52,470 nucleotides of DNA from JAWXCM01 sp034408745 (GTDB lineage Bacteria > Acidobacteriota > Terriglobia > Bryobacterales > Bryobacteraceae). A program made the position numbers and the translations under genes. The DNA lies in NCBI GenBank assembly GCA_034408745.1, contig JAWXCM010000184.1, positions 1 to 52,470 of the forward strand, read 5' to 3'. The number at the start of each line of letters is the position of its first letter. Within the stretch, counting starts at the first letter, position 1. The notes beneath the pieces are model-generated. The model was not told the DNA's origin, did not search any database, and saw only the letters and a program-made list of their open reading frames with translations. This document shows positions 32,433-40,555 of this stretch, piece by piece.

Positions 32433-32767
32433 ATCTGACCACCGAAACCATCGGAAATGTTGTCGTTGTGACGCTGCCGGGCGAAACGCTGGACGCCGGC
32501 AACACTAAACCTTTGAAGGACGAACTGACCGCGGTGCTGCAACCGGGTGCGAAACTGGTATTCGATTTGAGCCAGCTGAGATTCGTAGACAGCTCCGGCC
32601 TCGGGCTGCTGCTGAGCAGTCTGCGCCAGGTGCATAACACCGGTGGCGACCTTAAGCTGTGCGGAATGAACAAAGCCGTTCGGGCACTGTTTGAGCTGGT
32701 GCGCATGCACCGCGTTTTTGAAATCTTCGCGACCCGCGACGAGGCGAGAGCTTCCTACGGCAGCTGA
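32429..32767 (+). CDS. STAS-domain anti-sigma factor antagonist
   Basis: The 112-aa STAS domain protein (SpoIIAA/RsbV family) starts at GTG 32429, overlapping the previous stop by GTGA; the longer open frame from 32255 lies inside the switch-protein gene. Family signature: VVVVTLPGETLDAGNTKPLK, LVFDLSQLRFVDSSGLGLLL with the phosphorylatable Ser in D-S-S-G, and LKLCGMNKAVRALFELVRMH. In the unphosphorylated form such proteins bind the HATPase kinase and free its client; phosphorylation switches this off. Its partner is almost certainly the upstream HATPase. Placement at the head of the sugar-nucleotide and export genes suggests the switch controls exopolysaccharide production by transcription or by direct contact. 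Confidence 0.95.
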   Translation: MNLTTETIGNVVVVTLPGETLDAGNTKPLKDELTAVLQPGAKLVFDLSQLRFVDSSGLGLLLSSLRQVHNTGGDLKLCGMNKAVRALFELVRMHRVFEIFATRDEARASYGS

Positions 32768-32776
32768 GGAGAACCC

Positions 32777-33526
32777 ATGCTGAAAGGCGTAATTCTGTGC
32801 GGCGGGACCGGCTCCCGCCTGATGCCGCTGACGAAGATCACCAACAAACATTTGTTGCCGGTCTATGACCGGCCCATGATCCACTACCCGCTCCAGTCGC
32901 TGGTGGATGCCGGCATCGAAGACATCATGGTGGTTACAGGCGGACTGAATGCCGGAGATTTCCTGCGCCTGCTTGGCAATGGAAAGGAGTACGGCCTTCG
33001 AAAGCTGAACTACGCCTACCAGGAAGGCGAGGGTGGCATTGCCGCCGCGCTGTCGCTGGCCGAAGACTTCGCCGGAGGCAGTTCCATCTGCGTCGTGCTC
33101 GGCGACAATCTGGTGGAGAAGAGCATTCGTGCCCACGTCGACGCGTTCCGCCGCCAGGAGAGCGGGGCTCGCCTGCTGCTGAAGGAAGTGCATGACCCGG
33201 AGCGGTTCGGCGTTGCCGAGATGTTCGGGGACCGCATCGTCGGGATAGAAGAAAAGCCGTCCGATCCGAAGTCGAATTACGCGGTCACAGGCATATATTT
33301 CTACGACGCCAGCGTGTTTGACAAAATCAAGTATTTGCGCCCGTCCCGCCGGAATGAGCTGGAGATTACCGACGTAAACAATGGCTACATCGCCGAGGGG
33401 AACCTGGAATACTCCACGCTCGACGGCTGGTGGACCGATGCTGGTACGTTCGAATCGCTGTTCCGGGCCAACGTGCTGGTAGCGCGGTCCCGGGGTGTCG
33501 TTGCCGAAGAGGAGATCGCCCGATGA
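32777..33526 (+). CDS. rmlA: Glucose-1-phosphate thymidylyltransferase-like sugar nucleotidyltransferase
   Basis: This 249-aa nucleotidyltransferase joins a sugar-1-phosphate to an NTP, most likely giving dTDP-glucose. The N-terminal signature GVILCGGTGSRLMPLTKITN is complete, followed by KHLLPVYDRPMIHYPLQSL (active-site Lys), VVLGDNLVE (metal Asp), GVAEMFGDRIVGIEEKPSDP and SNYAVTGIYFYD. It is shorter than RmlA of enterobacteria (about 290 aa), matching the short forms common in other phyla. AGGAG lies 7 nt before the ATG. Its stop overlaps the rmlC-like start (ATGA). No rmlB or rmlD is in the window, so the pathway must be completed elsewhere. Confidence 0.9.
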   Translation: MLKGVILCGGTGSRLMPLTKITNKHLLPVYDRPMIHYPLQSLVDAGIEDIMVVTGGLNAGDFLRLLGNGKEYGLRKLNYAYQEGEGGIAAALSLAEDFAGGSSICVVLGDNLVEKSIRAHVDAFRRQESGARLLLKEVHDPERFGVAEMFGDRIVGIEEKPSDPKSNYAVTGIYFYDASVFDKIKYLRPSRRNELEITDVNNGYIAEGNLEYSTLDGWWTDAGTFESLFRANVLVARSRGVVAEEEIAR

Positions 33527-34086
33527 GCGAAGAAGTCTTTGCATCCAGAGAAGGACTGGAACTTGTCCTGCCGCAAGTCGCCCCTGGCATTGGTAACGTC
33601 ATCCTGCAGCCCGAATCGACGGGGCTGATCGCCGGAGTGAAAGTAAAGCCCTTTCCCATCTGGCCCGATGACCGCGGCTATTTCCTCGAGATCGCCAGAA
33701 TGAAGCAGGGACTTGTAGCCGATTATCCGACCGAAACTACCCAGGTCTCGGCCGCGCTCAGCTACCCCGGCACTATTAAAGCCTTCCATTTCCACCTGCA
33801 CCAGACCGATTTTTGGGTCCCGGCCGTCGGAATGTTCCAGTTCGCGCTGGTCGATTTGCGGAAAGATTCGCCTACGTTCGGGCTGAAAAACACCATGTAT
33901 GTCGGCGTCATGCGGCCGTGGCAGGTAATTATTCCTCCCGGCGTCGGCCACGGCTACAAAGTGCTGGCAAACGATCCTGCGATTCTCGTCTACGTCACGG
34001 ACCGCATCTATAACCCGAAGGACGAAGGCCGAATCGTGTACAACCATCCGGGGATCGGTTACGACTGGGAGACGCAGCACAAGTAG
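33523..34086 (+). CDS. rfbC: dTDP-4-dehydrorhamnose 3,5-epimerase family protein
   Basis: This 187-aa cupin-fold protein of the RmlC family epimerises dTDP-4-keto-6-deoxyglucose on the way to dTDP-rhamnose, or a similar sugar. Family blocks: FPIWPDDRGYFLEIARM (RGxFxE signature), TTQVSAALSYPGTIKAFHFH with the catalytic His, VGMFQFALVDLRKDSPTFG, IIPPGVGHGYKVLAND and DEGRIVYNHPGIGYDW. The usual R-G-L-H-Y-Q is K-A-F-H-F-H, so it belongs to a divergent branch and its precise product is less certain. It begins at ATG 33523, overlapping the rmlA-like stop by ATGA. Confidence 0.85.
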   Translation: MSEEVFASREGLELVLPQVAPGIGNVILQPESTGLIAGVKVKPFPIWPDDRGYFLEIARMKQGLVADYPTETTQVSAALSYPGTIKAFHFHLHQTDFWVPAVGMFQFALVDLRKDSPTFGLKNTMYVGVMRPWQVIIPPGVGHGYKVLANDPAILVYVTDRIYNPKDEGRIVYNHPGIGYDWETQHK

Positions 34087-34092
34087 TTCCCT

Positions 34093-35448
34093 GTGGAGAT
34101 ACTTGCGTTACTGCCCTTATTCGTCGCGCTGTTCTGGACGCTGGCGCGGTCTCCGCAACTCGCCTTCGCTCAGGTGTGGCTGCCTTGCCTGCTGCTGCTG
34201 CCGGACTTTTACCACTGGGACGCGCCCGGTCTGCCCGATCCCACATTTCACCAGTCGGCCATCCTCCCCATCTTCGGCATCTGGCTGCTGACCGGCGCCC
34301 GAGGCTGGCGCTTCAGCTTCACTGACCTGCTGATCTTCGGCTTCGCGTTCACCGTCGGGTTCTCTGAGTATCTGGCCTCCGGATACAGGGACGCGCAGAA
34401 CCTCATGTTCAACATGCTCACGTCCGTGGTGATGCCCTACATGTGTGCCAAGGCGTTCATTGAACCACACGGTCTGCGCGTCACCATGGCGAGAACGTTT
34501 GTGTGGTCGCTCGCCATCGTCACGGTCTTCTGCGTTTATGAACTCCGCATGGGCATGGACCCGTTTACCTGGATACTGGGACGGATGTTCCCAGGCCAGG
34601 GCGAAGGCTGGATCACCACTTTCCGCTACGGATTCGCGCGCGTGGCTGGCCCATACGGACACGCCATCCTCGCCGGCATCGTCTTCCTGGTCGCCTACCG
34701 ACTGGCCCGCTGGCTGGAATGGACAGGGCAGTGGGAGTCGAAATCGAAAGGCCGATTCTTCTCAGCCATCATGCTGGCGGGCATGCTGATGACGCTCGTC
34801 CGGGGCCCGTGGCTGGGATCGATCCTCGGCGCCGGTTTCACCATGCTGGGACGTGCCAAAAACCGTAAAGCCGCGCTGGGGTGGTTGTTCGCCATCATCT
34901 TGTTTGTCGGGGTGCCGGCCGGCGTGGCCGCATACCGCTGGGCGTCGGTCGGCCGGGCCCATGCCACTTCCGATTCGCAGGAAACGGCTGCCTACCGCAA
35001 AGAGCTGATCGACAAATACGTGGACATCGCCCTGCAGCGCCCAGCCTGGGGATGGGGCCGCAACACGTGGCCCCGGGTCGACGGCATGCCCTCCATCGAC
35101 AACTACTTCCTGCTGTTGTCCCTGATGCATGGATTCATAGCTCTCGGCCTGTTTGCCGGCATCATCGTTTTCATGTCATGGAGGCTGGTGGCCGATGCGA
35201 TGCGTCGACCTCCGCCGGAGATGAAGGGTGGCTCGCTCGGCTTCACGCTGGCTGGCATCTATATTGGAATCGCGTTTTCACTGGGCACGGTCTACCTTGG
35301 GACCACCGTCGTGCCGCTGTTCGCATTCATCACCGGATGGTCTGAGGGATATCTCCTGTCTGGAGCCGGACAAACTGCCGATGAAAAGGAAGAGGGAGAC
35401 GTCGCCAGCGCACCTGCGCTTGGGCGTTTCGCCCGGGTGATTCAATGA
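34093..35448 (+). CDS. O-antigen ligase / Wzy-type polymerase-like membrane protein
   Basis: This 451-aa inner-membrane protein has about ten helices. Features of the Wzy_C / O-antigen ligase family are the loop arginine block MTLVRGPWLGSILGAGF, a large periplasmic loop (about residues 295-345: HATSDSQETAAYRKELIDKY and PAWGWGRNTWPRVDGMPSID), and the following YFLLLSLMHGFIALGLFAGI. Such proteins polymerise or ligate polyprenyl-linked repeat units. In this locus, with Wzx-, Wza- and Wzc-like proteins, it is the best candidate for the polymerase. The start is GTG 34093, 6 nt after the epimerase stop; no competing ATG precedes the first helix. It overlaps the next gene by ATGA. Confidence 0.85.
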   Translation: MEILALLPLFVALFWTLARSPQLAFAQVWLPCLLLLPDFYHWDAPGLPDPTFHQSAILPIFGIWLLTGARGWRFSFTDLLIFGFAFTVGFSEYLASGYRDAQNLMFNMLTSVVMPYMCAKAFIEPHGLRVTMARTFVWSLAIVTVFCVYELRMGMDPFTWILGRMFPGQGEGWITTFRYGFARVAGPYGHAILAGIVFLVAYRLARWLEWTGQWESKSKGRFFSAIMLAGMLMTLVRGPWLGSILGAGFTMLGRAKNRKAALGWLFAIILFVGVPAGVAAYRWASVGRAHATSDSQETAAYRKELIDKYVDIALQRPAWGWGRNTWPRVDGMPSIDNYFLLLSLMHGFIALGLFAGIIVFMSWRLVADAMRRPPPEMKGGSLGFTLAGIYIGIAFSLGTVYLGTTVVPLFAFITGWSEGYLLSGAGQTADEKEEGDVASAPALGRFARVIQ

Positions 35449-36701
35449 ACAACAGGCTCCGCATCGGCTATCTGATCAGTCGCTACCCCGCCATCTCGCA
35501 CACCTTCATCCTGCGTGAGGTGCTCCTGCTGGCAAGCTGCGGGATCGACGTGGTGCCAGCTTCCATCAATGTGCCCGACCGCCCCGATTCCGGTCTTACG
35601 TCGGAAGAGCGCACCGAGGCCGCCCGCACGTTCTACGTCAAACAGGCCGGCGCCGGGGAAGTGCTGTCCGCCCTGTTGTGGTGGCTCTCGCGAGCCCCCG
35701 GGGACGTGATCGAAACACTGATCTGGTCTCTAAGCCTCGGCGGCACCGACATTCGAAAGCTGCTCTACCAGGCCTTCTACTTCGCCGAAGCGCTGCTCGT
35801 CGCCCGCTGGCTCAGACAGAATCGGCTCTCCCACCTGCACGTGCATTTCGCGACGCCCGCCGCCAGCGTCGGTATGCTGGCCGCGCGGCTCGCCGGAACA
35901 ACGTTTTCCATCACGATCCACGGCCCGGACGAGTTCTACGATGCGCCCGGCTACAGCCTGACTGAGAAGATCGCCGCCTGTACGTTTCTGCCCTGCATCG
36001 GCAACTACGCCCGCAGTCAGATGATGAAGCTCTCGCCGCCGGAGCACTGGGACCGCTTCGAAGTGACCCCGCTTGGAGTCGACCCCGCGCAGTTCGCCCC
36101 GCGACCCTTCCGCCCGGCACCCGACCCGTTCGAAATCCTGTGCGTCGGCCGTCTGGTGCCCGCGAAGGGCCAGCACGTCCTGGTCGCAGCGGTCGCCCGC
36201 CTTCGCGCTGAAGGCCGTAAGGTGATGCTCCGCTTTGTCGGCGACGGCCCCGACCGCGCTTCGCTGGAACGTCAGGCCGCCGCGCTCGGCCTCGGCACCT
36301 CCGTGCGATTCGAGGGCGCCGTCACCCAGGACGTCATCCGCGAGTTCTACCGGTCGGCCGACGTATTCGCGCTCGCCAGTTTCGCCGAGGGAATCCCCGT
36401 CGTGCTGATGGAAGCCATGGCGATGGAGGTGCCCTGCGTGACCACGTGGATCACCGGCATTCCGGAATTAATTCGCGACGGAGTCGACGGGCTGCTGGTG
36501 GCCGCCTCGGACGAAGCCGCGCTCGCGCAGGCGATTGCGAGGCTTCAGGACGACCCCGAACTCCGCCGCACAATCGGAGCAGCCGGCCGTCAGCGCGTCA
36601 TCGACCGCTACAACCTGGCGCCTAACGTCGAGCGCCTTGCCGCCGTCTACCGCCGCAGACTTACCGGCGCGAAGCCTGCCGCGAAGGGACACGGAGCGTG
36701 A
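35445..36701 (+). CDS. Glycosyltransferase family 4 protein
   Basis: This 418-aa GT-B enzyme of family 4 is a retaining transferase acting on the cytoplasmic face. The N-terminal acceptor domain shows SRYPAISHTFILREVLLL and HLHVHFATPAASVGMLAARL, which resemble colanic-acid type transferases (WcaL/AmsK-like). The C-terminal donor domain has LCVGRLVPAKGQHVLVAA, FVGDGPDRASLERQA and the E-x7-E motif FAEGIPVVLMEAMAMEVPCV. The ATG overlaps the ligase stop (ATGA at 35445-35448). The sugar specificity cannot be read from sequence. A 73-nt gap follows, the largest in this stretch of the operon. Confidence 0.92.
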   Translation: MNNRLRIGYLISRYPAISHTFILREVLLLASCGIDVVPASINVPDRPDSGLTSEERTEAARTFYVKQAGAGEVLSALLWWLSRAPGDVIETLIWSLSLGGTDIRKLLYQAFYFAEALLVARWLRQNRLSHLHVHFATPAASVGMLAARLAGTTFSITIHGPDEFYDAPGYSLTEKIAACTFLPCIGNYARSQMMKLSPPEHWDRFEVTPLGVDPAQFAPRPFRPAPDPFEILCVGRLVPAKGQHVLVAAVARLRAEGRKVMLRFVGDGPDRASLERQAAALGLGTSVRFEGAVTQDVIREFYRSADVFALASFAEGIPVVLMEAMAMEVPCVTTWITGIPELIRDGVDGLLVAASDEAALAQAIARLQDDPELRRTIGAAGRQRVIDRYNLAPNVERLAAVYRRRLTGAKPAAKGHGA

Positions 36702-36774
36702 TCGCGGCCCGCCGCGTGAGGTGGTGCATCCCGCGCTTTTGCGGGGGCTGCAATTTTACTGGTTACACGGCACA

Positions 36775-37995
36775 ATGGAAGGCACCGGGATTCGAATGCC
36801 AGACGTTATGAGCTTGTGGACAGACGCGCGCCTGATTGTGGGTGGCGTCGCCGCGCTTGCATCGCTGCCGGGTACGGTGGAACTCACCCTGCTCACTGTC
36901 GGCGGACTGCTTCCCGCGCCTGCTCGACGTGCTGTGCCCGCCGGTACCGCGGCGAATCTGCGGCTTGCCGTCGTCATTCCCGCGCACAACGAACAGGCTG
37001 GAATCGTGCAGTGTCTGCGAACTCTGGTGGGTGCCGGCGCCAGTCTGCGGGACCTCATCGTCGTCGCTGACAACTGCACCGACAACACGGCGGACCTGGC
37101 CAGGATTTTCGGAGCCACCGTGCTGGAGCGCTTCAACGCCGACCTGCGCGGCAAGGGTTACGCCCTCGACTTCGCCTTCACCACGTTGATGAAGGAGAGC
37201 GGCTACGATGCGTTCGTCATCGTTGACGCCGATACCGATGTCCCGCCCGAATTCCTCCGCGAACTGCGTGCCCGCTTCGCCGCCGGTGCCAACGCGGTGC
37301 AGTGTCGCTATCTGGTCCGCAATCCCGAAGGCTCCATGCGCACGCGGCTGATGAACCTCGCGCTGATGGCCTTCAACGCATTTCGTCCCCGTGGCCGTGA
37401 GCGCTGGGGCTTGTCCGTCGGCATCCTCGGCAACGGCTTTGGCCTGCGCCGCAGCGTGCTCGACGCCGTCCCATACACCGCGTCCAGCGTGGTCGAGGAT
37501 CTGGAGTATCACCTCCGCCTCGTCGAGGCCGGATATCGCGTCGAGTTCGTCGAATCCACATCGGTCTTCGGCGAAATGCCGGTCCAGGGCGCCGGCGTGA
37601 AAACACAGCGCGCGCGTTGGGAAGGCGGCCGAATCCGCATGGTTCGCGAGCATGTGCCCGCACTGCTCGGGCGTGTTTTGTCGGGACGGCTGCGCCTCCT
37701 CGAACCCCTGCTGGAACTGCTGCTGCTGCCGCTCGCCCTGCATGTGGTGCTTGCAGCCCTCAGCCTGGTATCGCCATCGCCCGTCGTGCTCGCCTACGCC
37801 GCTGTAGCCCTCGGAATGATCGCGCTGCACCTGTGCGGAGCCGTGTGGCGATGTGGTGGCACGTGGCGAGACCTGGGCGCGCTCGGCGCAGCGCCGTTTT
37901 ACGTGCTCTGGAAGCTGGCCATGATTCCTGCGCTCCTGCGAACCTCGCGGTCCAGCTCCGCCTGGGTTCGAACGGAAAGAGGCGGCGAGAAATGA
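36775..37995 (+). CDS. Membrane-bound glycosyltransferase family 2 protein
   Basis: About 406 aa from ATG 36775 (ATG 36796 is also possible). An N-terminal helix (LIVGGVAALASLPGTVELTL) precedes a GT-A domain: LAVVIPAHNEQAGIVQCLRT, LIVVADNCTDNTADLA, RGKGYALDFAF and DAFVIVDADTDVPPEF with the D-x-D metal site. GNGFGLRRSVLDAV, VVEDLEYHLRLVEAGYRVEF (ED motif) and KTQRARWEGGRIRM (Q-x-x-R-W-like) place it near processive, cellulose-synthase-like family 2 enzymes. Two or three C-terminal helices follow (LELLLLPLALHVVLAALSLV). Its open frame begins earlier, but that part overlaps the preceding gene. It overlaps the next gene by ATGA. Confidence 0.9.
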   Translation: MEGTGIRMPDVMSLWTDARLIVGGVAALASLPGTVELTLLTVGGLLPAPARRAVPAGTAANLRLAVVIPAHNEQAGIVQCLRTLVGAGASLRDLIVVADNCTDNTADLARIFGATVLERFNADLRGKGYALDFAFTTLMKESGYDAFVIVDADTDVPPEFLRELRARFAAGANAVQCRYLVRNPEGSMRTRLMNLALMAFNAFRPRGRERWGLSVGILGNGFGLRRSVLDAVPYTASSVVEDLEYHLRLVEAGYRVEFVESTSVFGEMPVQGAGVKTQRARWEGGRIRMVREHVPALLGRVLSGRLRLLEPLLELLLLPLALHVVLAALSLVSPSPVVLAYAAVALGMIALHLCGAVWRCGGTWRDLGALGAAPFYVLWKLAMIPALLRTSRSSSAWVRTERGGEK

Positions 37996-38975
37996 GCCAG
38001 CCCGATATCTCCGTCGTCATCGTGTCGTTCAACACGCGCGAGGTTCTGCGCGAGTGCCTGCAGACGCTGCAGCGCGAATCGACGGGCCTCATCATGGAGA
38101 CGTTCGTAGTCGACAACAACTCGCGCGACAACTCAGCCGAGATGGTCGAGTCCGACTTCCCGTGGGCCGGGTTGCGTCGCAGCAAAGTGAACCTCGGCTT
38201 CGCCGGAGCCAACAACGTCGCGTTTAAAGAATGCACCGGGCGCTACGTGGTACTGCTGAACTCCGATGCGTTCGTGAAGCCCGGCGCGCTCCAGTTGTCG
38301 GTGCAGTTAATGGATGCCAACCCGCGCTGCGGGCTCGGCGGCGGACTACTGGTGGGACGAGACGGAGCATGGCAGCCTTCTGCGCGCCTGTTTCCGTCGG
38401 TGCTTAACGATCTGCTGACGATCAGCGGCCTGTCCGCAAAGTACGCCAGCAGCAAATTCTTCGGCCGGTACGACCGCACCTGGGCCGATCCCGGCGAAGC
38501 CGCGGAAGTCGACTGGGTTCCCGGAGCCTACTCCATAATCCGCAAAGAAGCGCTCGATCAGGCAGGCTTCTTCGACGAAGATTTCTTCCTGTATTACGAA
38601 GAAGTCGACCTCTGCTACAGAATCAAACAGGCGGGCTGGACCATCTGGTACTGGCCCGGAATTGTGGTGGTACATCTCGGCGGTGAATCGTCGAAGACGG
38701 TCACCAGCCTCAGGTTCTCCAACAGCGGCGCGCAACTTACGTTGTGGCGCATTCGCAGTGGCTACCTGTACTATCGCAAGCATCACGGCAGCATGGCGGT
38801 GGCGGCGAAACTCCTGGAAGAGTGGTGGCACCGCATCCGCGCCGGAAAGAATTCGGGCATGTCCGATCCCGACAGCGTTCGCAAGCGGGAGGACTCAGAG
38901 GTCACCGTCGAACTACTGCGGCGTGCATGGAAGGAAACCAATGGCGGCCGGCTGTCTCCCGCCCGGCCCTGGTGA
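37992..38975 (+). CDS. Glycosyltransferase family 2 protein (rhamnosyltransferase-like)
   Basis: This 327-aa GT-A enzyme of family 2, WbbL-like, starts at ATG 37992, overlapping the preceding stop; the longer frame from 37617 is inside that gene. Motifs: DISVVIVSFNTREVLRECLQ, FVVDNNSRDNSAEMV, NLGFAGANNVAF, YVVLLNSDAFVKPGAL (the D-x-D equivalent is NSDA), VDWVPGAYSIIRKEALDQAG and FFLYYEEVDLCYRIKQAGW. WbbL-type enzymes often transfer rhamnose, which fits the rmlA/rmlC-like genes upstream, but specificity is an inference. No membrane helix is evident; the C-terminus is charged. Confidence 0.92.
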   Translation: MSQPDISVVIVSFNTREVLRECLQTLQRESTGLIMETFVVDNNSRDNSAEMVESDFPWAGLRRSKVNLGFAGANNVAFKECTGRYVVLLNSDAFVKPGALQLSVQLMDANPRCGLGGGLLVGRDGAWQPSARLFPSVLNDLLTISGLSAKYASSKFFGRYDRTWADPGEAAEVDWVPGAYSIIRKEALDQAGFFDEDFFLYYEEVDLCYRIKQAGWTIWYWPGIVVVHLGGESSKTVTSLRFSNSGAQLTLWRIRSGYLYYRKHHGSMAVAAKLLEEWWHRIRAGKNSGMSDPDSVRKREDSEVTVELLRRAWKETNGGRLSPARPW

Positions 38976-38981
38976 TCATCA

Positions 38982-39524
38982 ATGTTTGAACTGGTGCGCG
39001 AAGACTGGCAAAATTACGAGGGGGGGTGGAGCCGGCAGGGCCTCTGGGTAATGCTCGTCTACCGCTTCGGCCGCTGGCGCTACAGCGTGCGCCCAGCCGT
39101 GCTGCGCATGCCGCTTTCTTTTCTTTACCGCATACTAAAATTGTGGTCACAGATTCTTACGGGGATTGATTTACCCTGCGAAGCCGCCGTGGGGCGGCGC
39201 TTTACCATCGAGCATTTCGGAGGAATTATCGTCAGCGGCGACGCAAGTTTTGGAGACGATTGTGTCATTCGCAACGGCGTCACCGTCGGCCTGCGCCGCA
39301 CGGGCGTACCTGGTGCGCCGCAAATCGGCCACCGCGTCGACATCGGCGCCGGAGCCTGTATCCTCGGACCCATTCGCATCGGCAACGACGTGTCCATCGG
39401 CGCCAACGCCGTAGTGCTCACAGACGTTCCCGACAATTCGATTGCAGTAGGCGTGCCGGCAATCATCAAGCCGAAGAAGAGCCAGTCGGACAGCGTGGCG
39501 GCAACTCAGGGAGGACTTGGTTGA
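38982..39524 (+). CDS. Serine acetyltransferase-like hexapeptide O-acetyltransferase
   Basis: The 180-aa left-handed beta-helix acyltransferase resembles the C-terminal part of CysE: TGIDLPCEAAVGRRFTIEHF, GGIIVSGDASFGDDCVIRNG, VTVGLRR, APQIGHRVDIGAGACILGPI and GNDVSIGANAVVLTDVPDNS. The N-terminal helical domain of true serine acetyltransferases is missing and is replaced by about 60 residues with YRFGRWRY and a short hydrophobic segment. Similar short proteins in polysaccharide loci acetylate sugars, so O-acetylation of the repeat unit is more likely than cysteine synthesis. It starts 6 nt after the previous gene. Confidence 0.88.
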   Translation: MFELVREDWQNYEGGWSRQGLWVMLVYRFGRWRYSVRPAVLRMPLSFLYRILKLWSQILTGIDLPCEAAVGRRFTIEHFGGIIVSGDASFGDDCVIRNGVTVGLRRTGVPGAPQIGHRVDIGAGACILGPIRIGNDVSIGANAVVLTDVPDNSIAVGVPAIIKPKKSQSDSVAATQGGLG

Positions 39525-39588
39525 AACCTTTCGTAACCGGTGGCGAGTATCGCCAGTTCTGTGAGCGCCTCTGCGGCCCCGGGATGGC

Positions 39589-40554
39589 ATGCGCGCAGTA
39601 GCCCATACCGTTGTTCTTGTCTTGCTCGCGCCGATGCTGTGTCCTGGACAGGAATTCCAGATTCAGCAGAAGCGAAAGCTCAGCAGCTCGATCAAACTGA
39701 TCAAGGAGTTCGAAGCGGCTGAGGAGGACGTGTATCATCTCGGCGCCGGTGATGAGATCACGGTGGAAGTGTGGGGTCGGCCCGAACTCACCGGCAAGCA
39801 CATACTTGGGCCCGACGGCAGAATCACGCTCCCGCTTGCCGGGTCGTTGAAAGTGACCGGGCTTAGTCGCGATGAGGCTCCGGCCGCGATGGTCAGGGCA
39901 TGGGAGCCTTACTACAACAATCTTTCAGTGACCATGCGCATCGACCGGTACGTGTCGAACCGCGTGTATGTTCTCGGCCGTGTCAGCAGTCCCGGCGCGC
40001 TCCAGTTTGAGCGTCAGCCCACCCTGCTCGATGTCATCACCCGGGCAGGTGGACTGCCCATCGGCGGTGTCGGTGCCGACAAAGCGGCACTCGCCCGCTG
40101 CGCCATCTTTCGCGGGCGCGATCAGGTGCTGTGGGTGGATCTGCGAAAGATGCTGAACGAGGGCAACCTCGCCTACAACATCCGCCTGCGCCGTGACGAT
40201 CTGGTCTACATCCCCGATACCGACGATCAGCTGGTCTACGTTCTGGGCGAGGCGGCAAAGCCCGGTGCATACCCGTTGAGTCCAACCATGTCGTTCCTCG
40301 ACGCGCTTGCTCTGGCGGGTGGCCCAACGGAGAACGCGGCCAGGAAATCCATCTGGCTTGTGCGGCCCTCCGCTGACATTTCCTGGGAAATCAGCCTGAA
40401 TGACATCCTGTCGCACAAGACGAATCCCGCAATTGCCCTCGAAGAGGGCGACATTATCTACGTGCCCCGCAGCGGTTTCTCCAAATTCGGCTTCGCCCTC
40501 CAGAGAATTTCACCGCTGACGGGATTTGCCATAATCGGGACCCTGGTCAAATAA
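39589..40554 (+). CDS. Polysaccharide export outer-membrane protein (Wza type, SLBB domains)
   Basis: This 321-aa exported protein has a signal sequence at residues 1-20 (VAHTVVLVLLAPMLCPGQ). The poly-export domain follows (about 48-130: YHLGAGDEITVEVWGRPELT, GPDGRITLPLAGSLKVTGLS), then two SLBB domains (about 132-215 with VYVLGRVSSPGALQFERQPT, and 222-300 with VYVLGEAAKPGAYPLSPTMS). This is the Wza/OPX architecture that forms the outer-membrane exit channel for capsule or exopolysaccharide. A Cys lies near the cleavage region, but the lipobox is poor, so lipidation is doubtful. It ends 1 nt before the co-polymerase gene, its normal partner. Confidence 0.93.
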   Translation: MRAVAHTVVLVLLAPMLCPGQEFQIQQKRKLSSSIKLIKEFEAAEEDVYHLGAGDEITVEVWGRPELTGKHILGPDGRITLPLAGSLKVTGLSRDEAPAAMVRAWEPYYNNLSVTMRIDRYVSNRVYVLGRVSSPGALQFERQPTLLDVITRAGGLPIGGVGADKAALARCAIFRGRDQVLWVDLRKMLNEGNLAYNIRLRRDDLVYIPDTDDQLVYVLGEAAKPGAYPLSPTMSFLDALALAGGPTENAARKSIWLVRPSADISWEISLNDILSHKTNPAIALEEGDIIYVPRSGFSKFGFALQRISPLTGFAIIGTLVK

Positions 40555-40555
40555 G

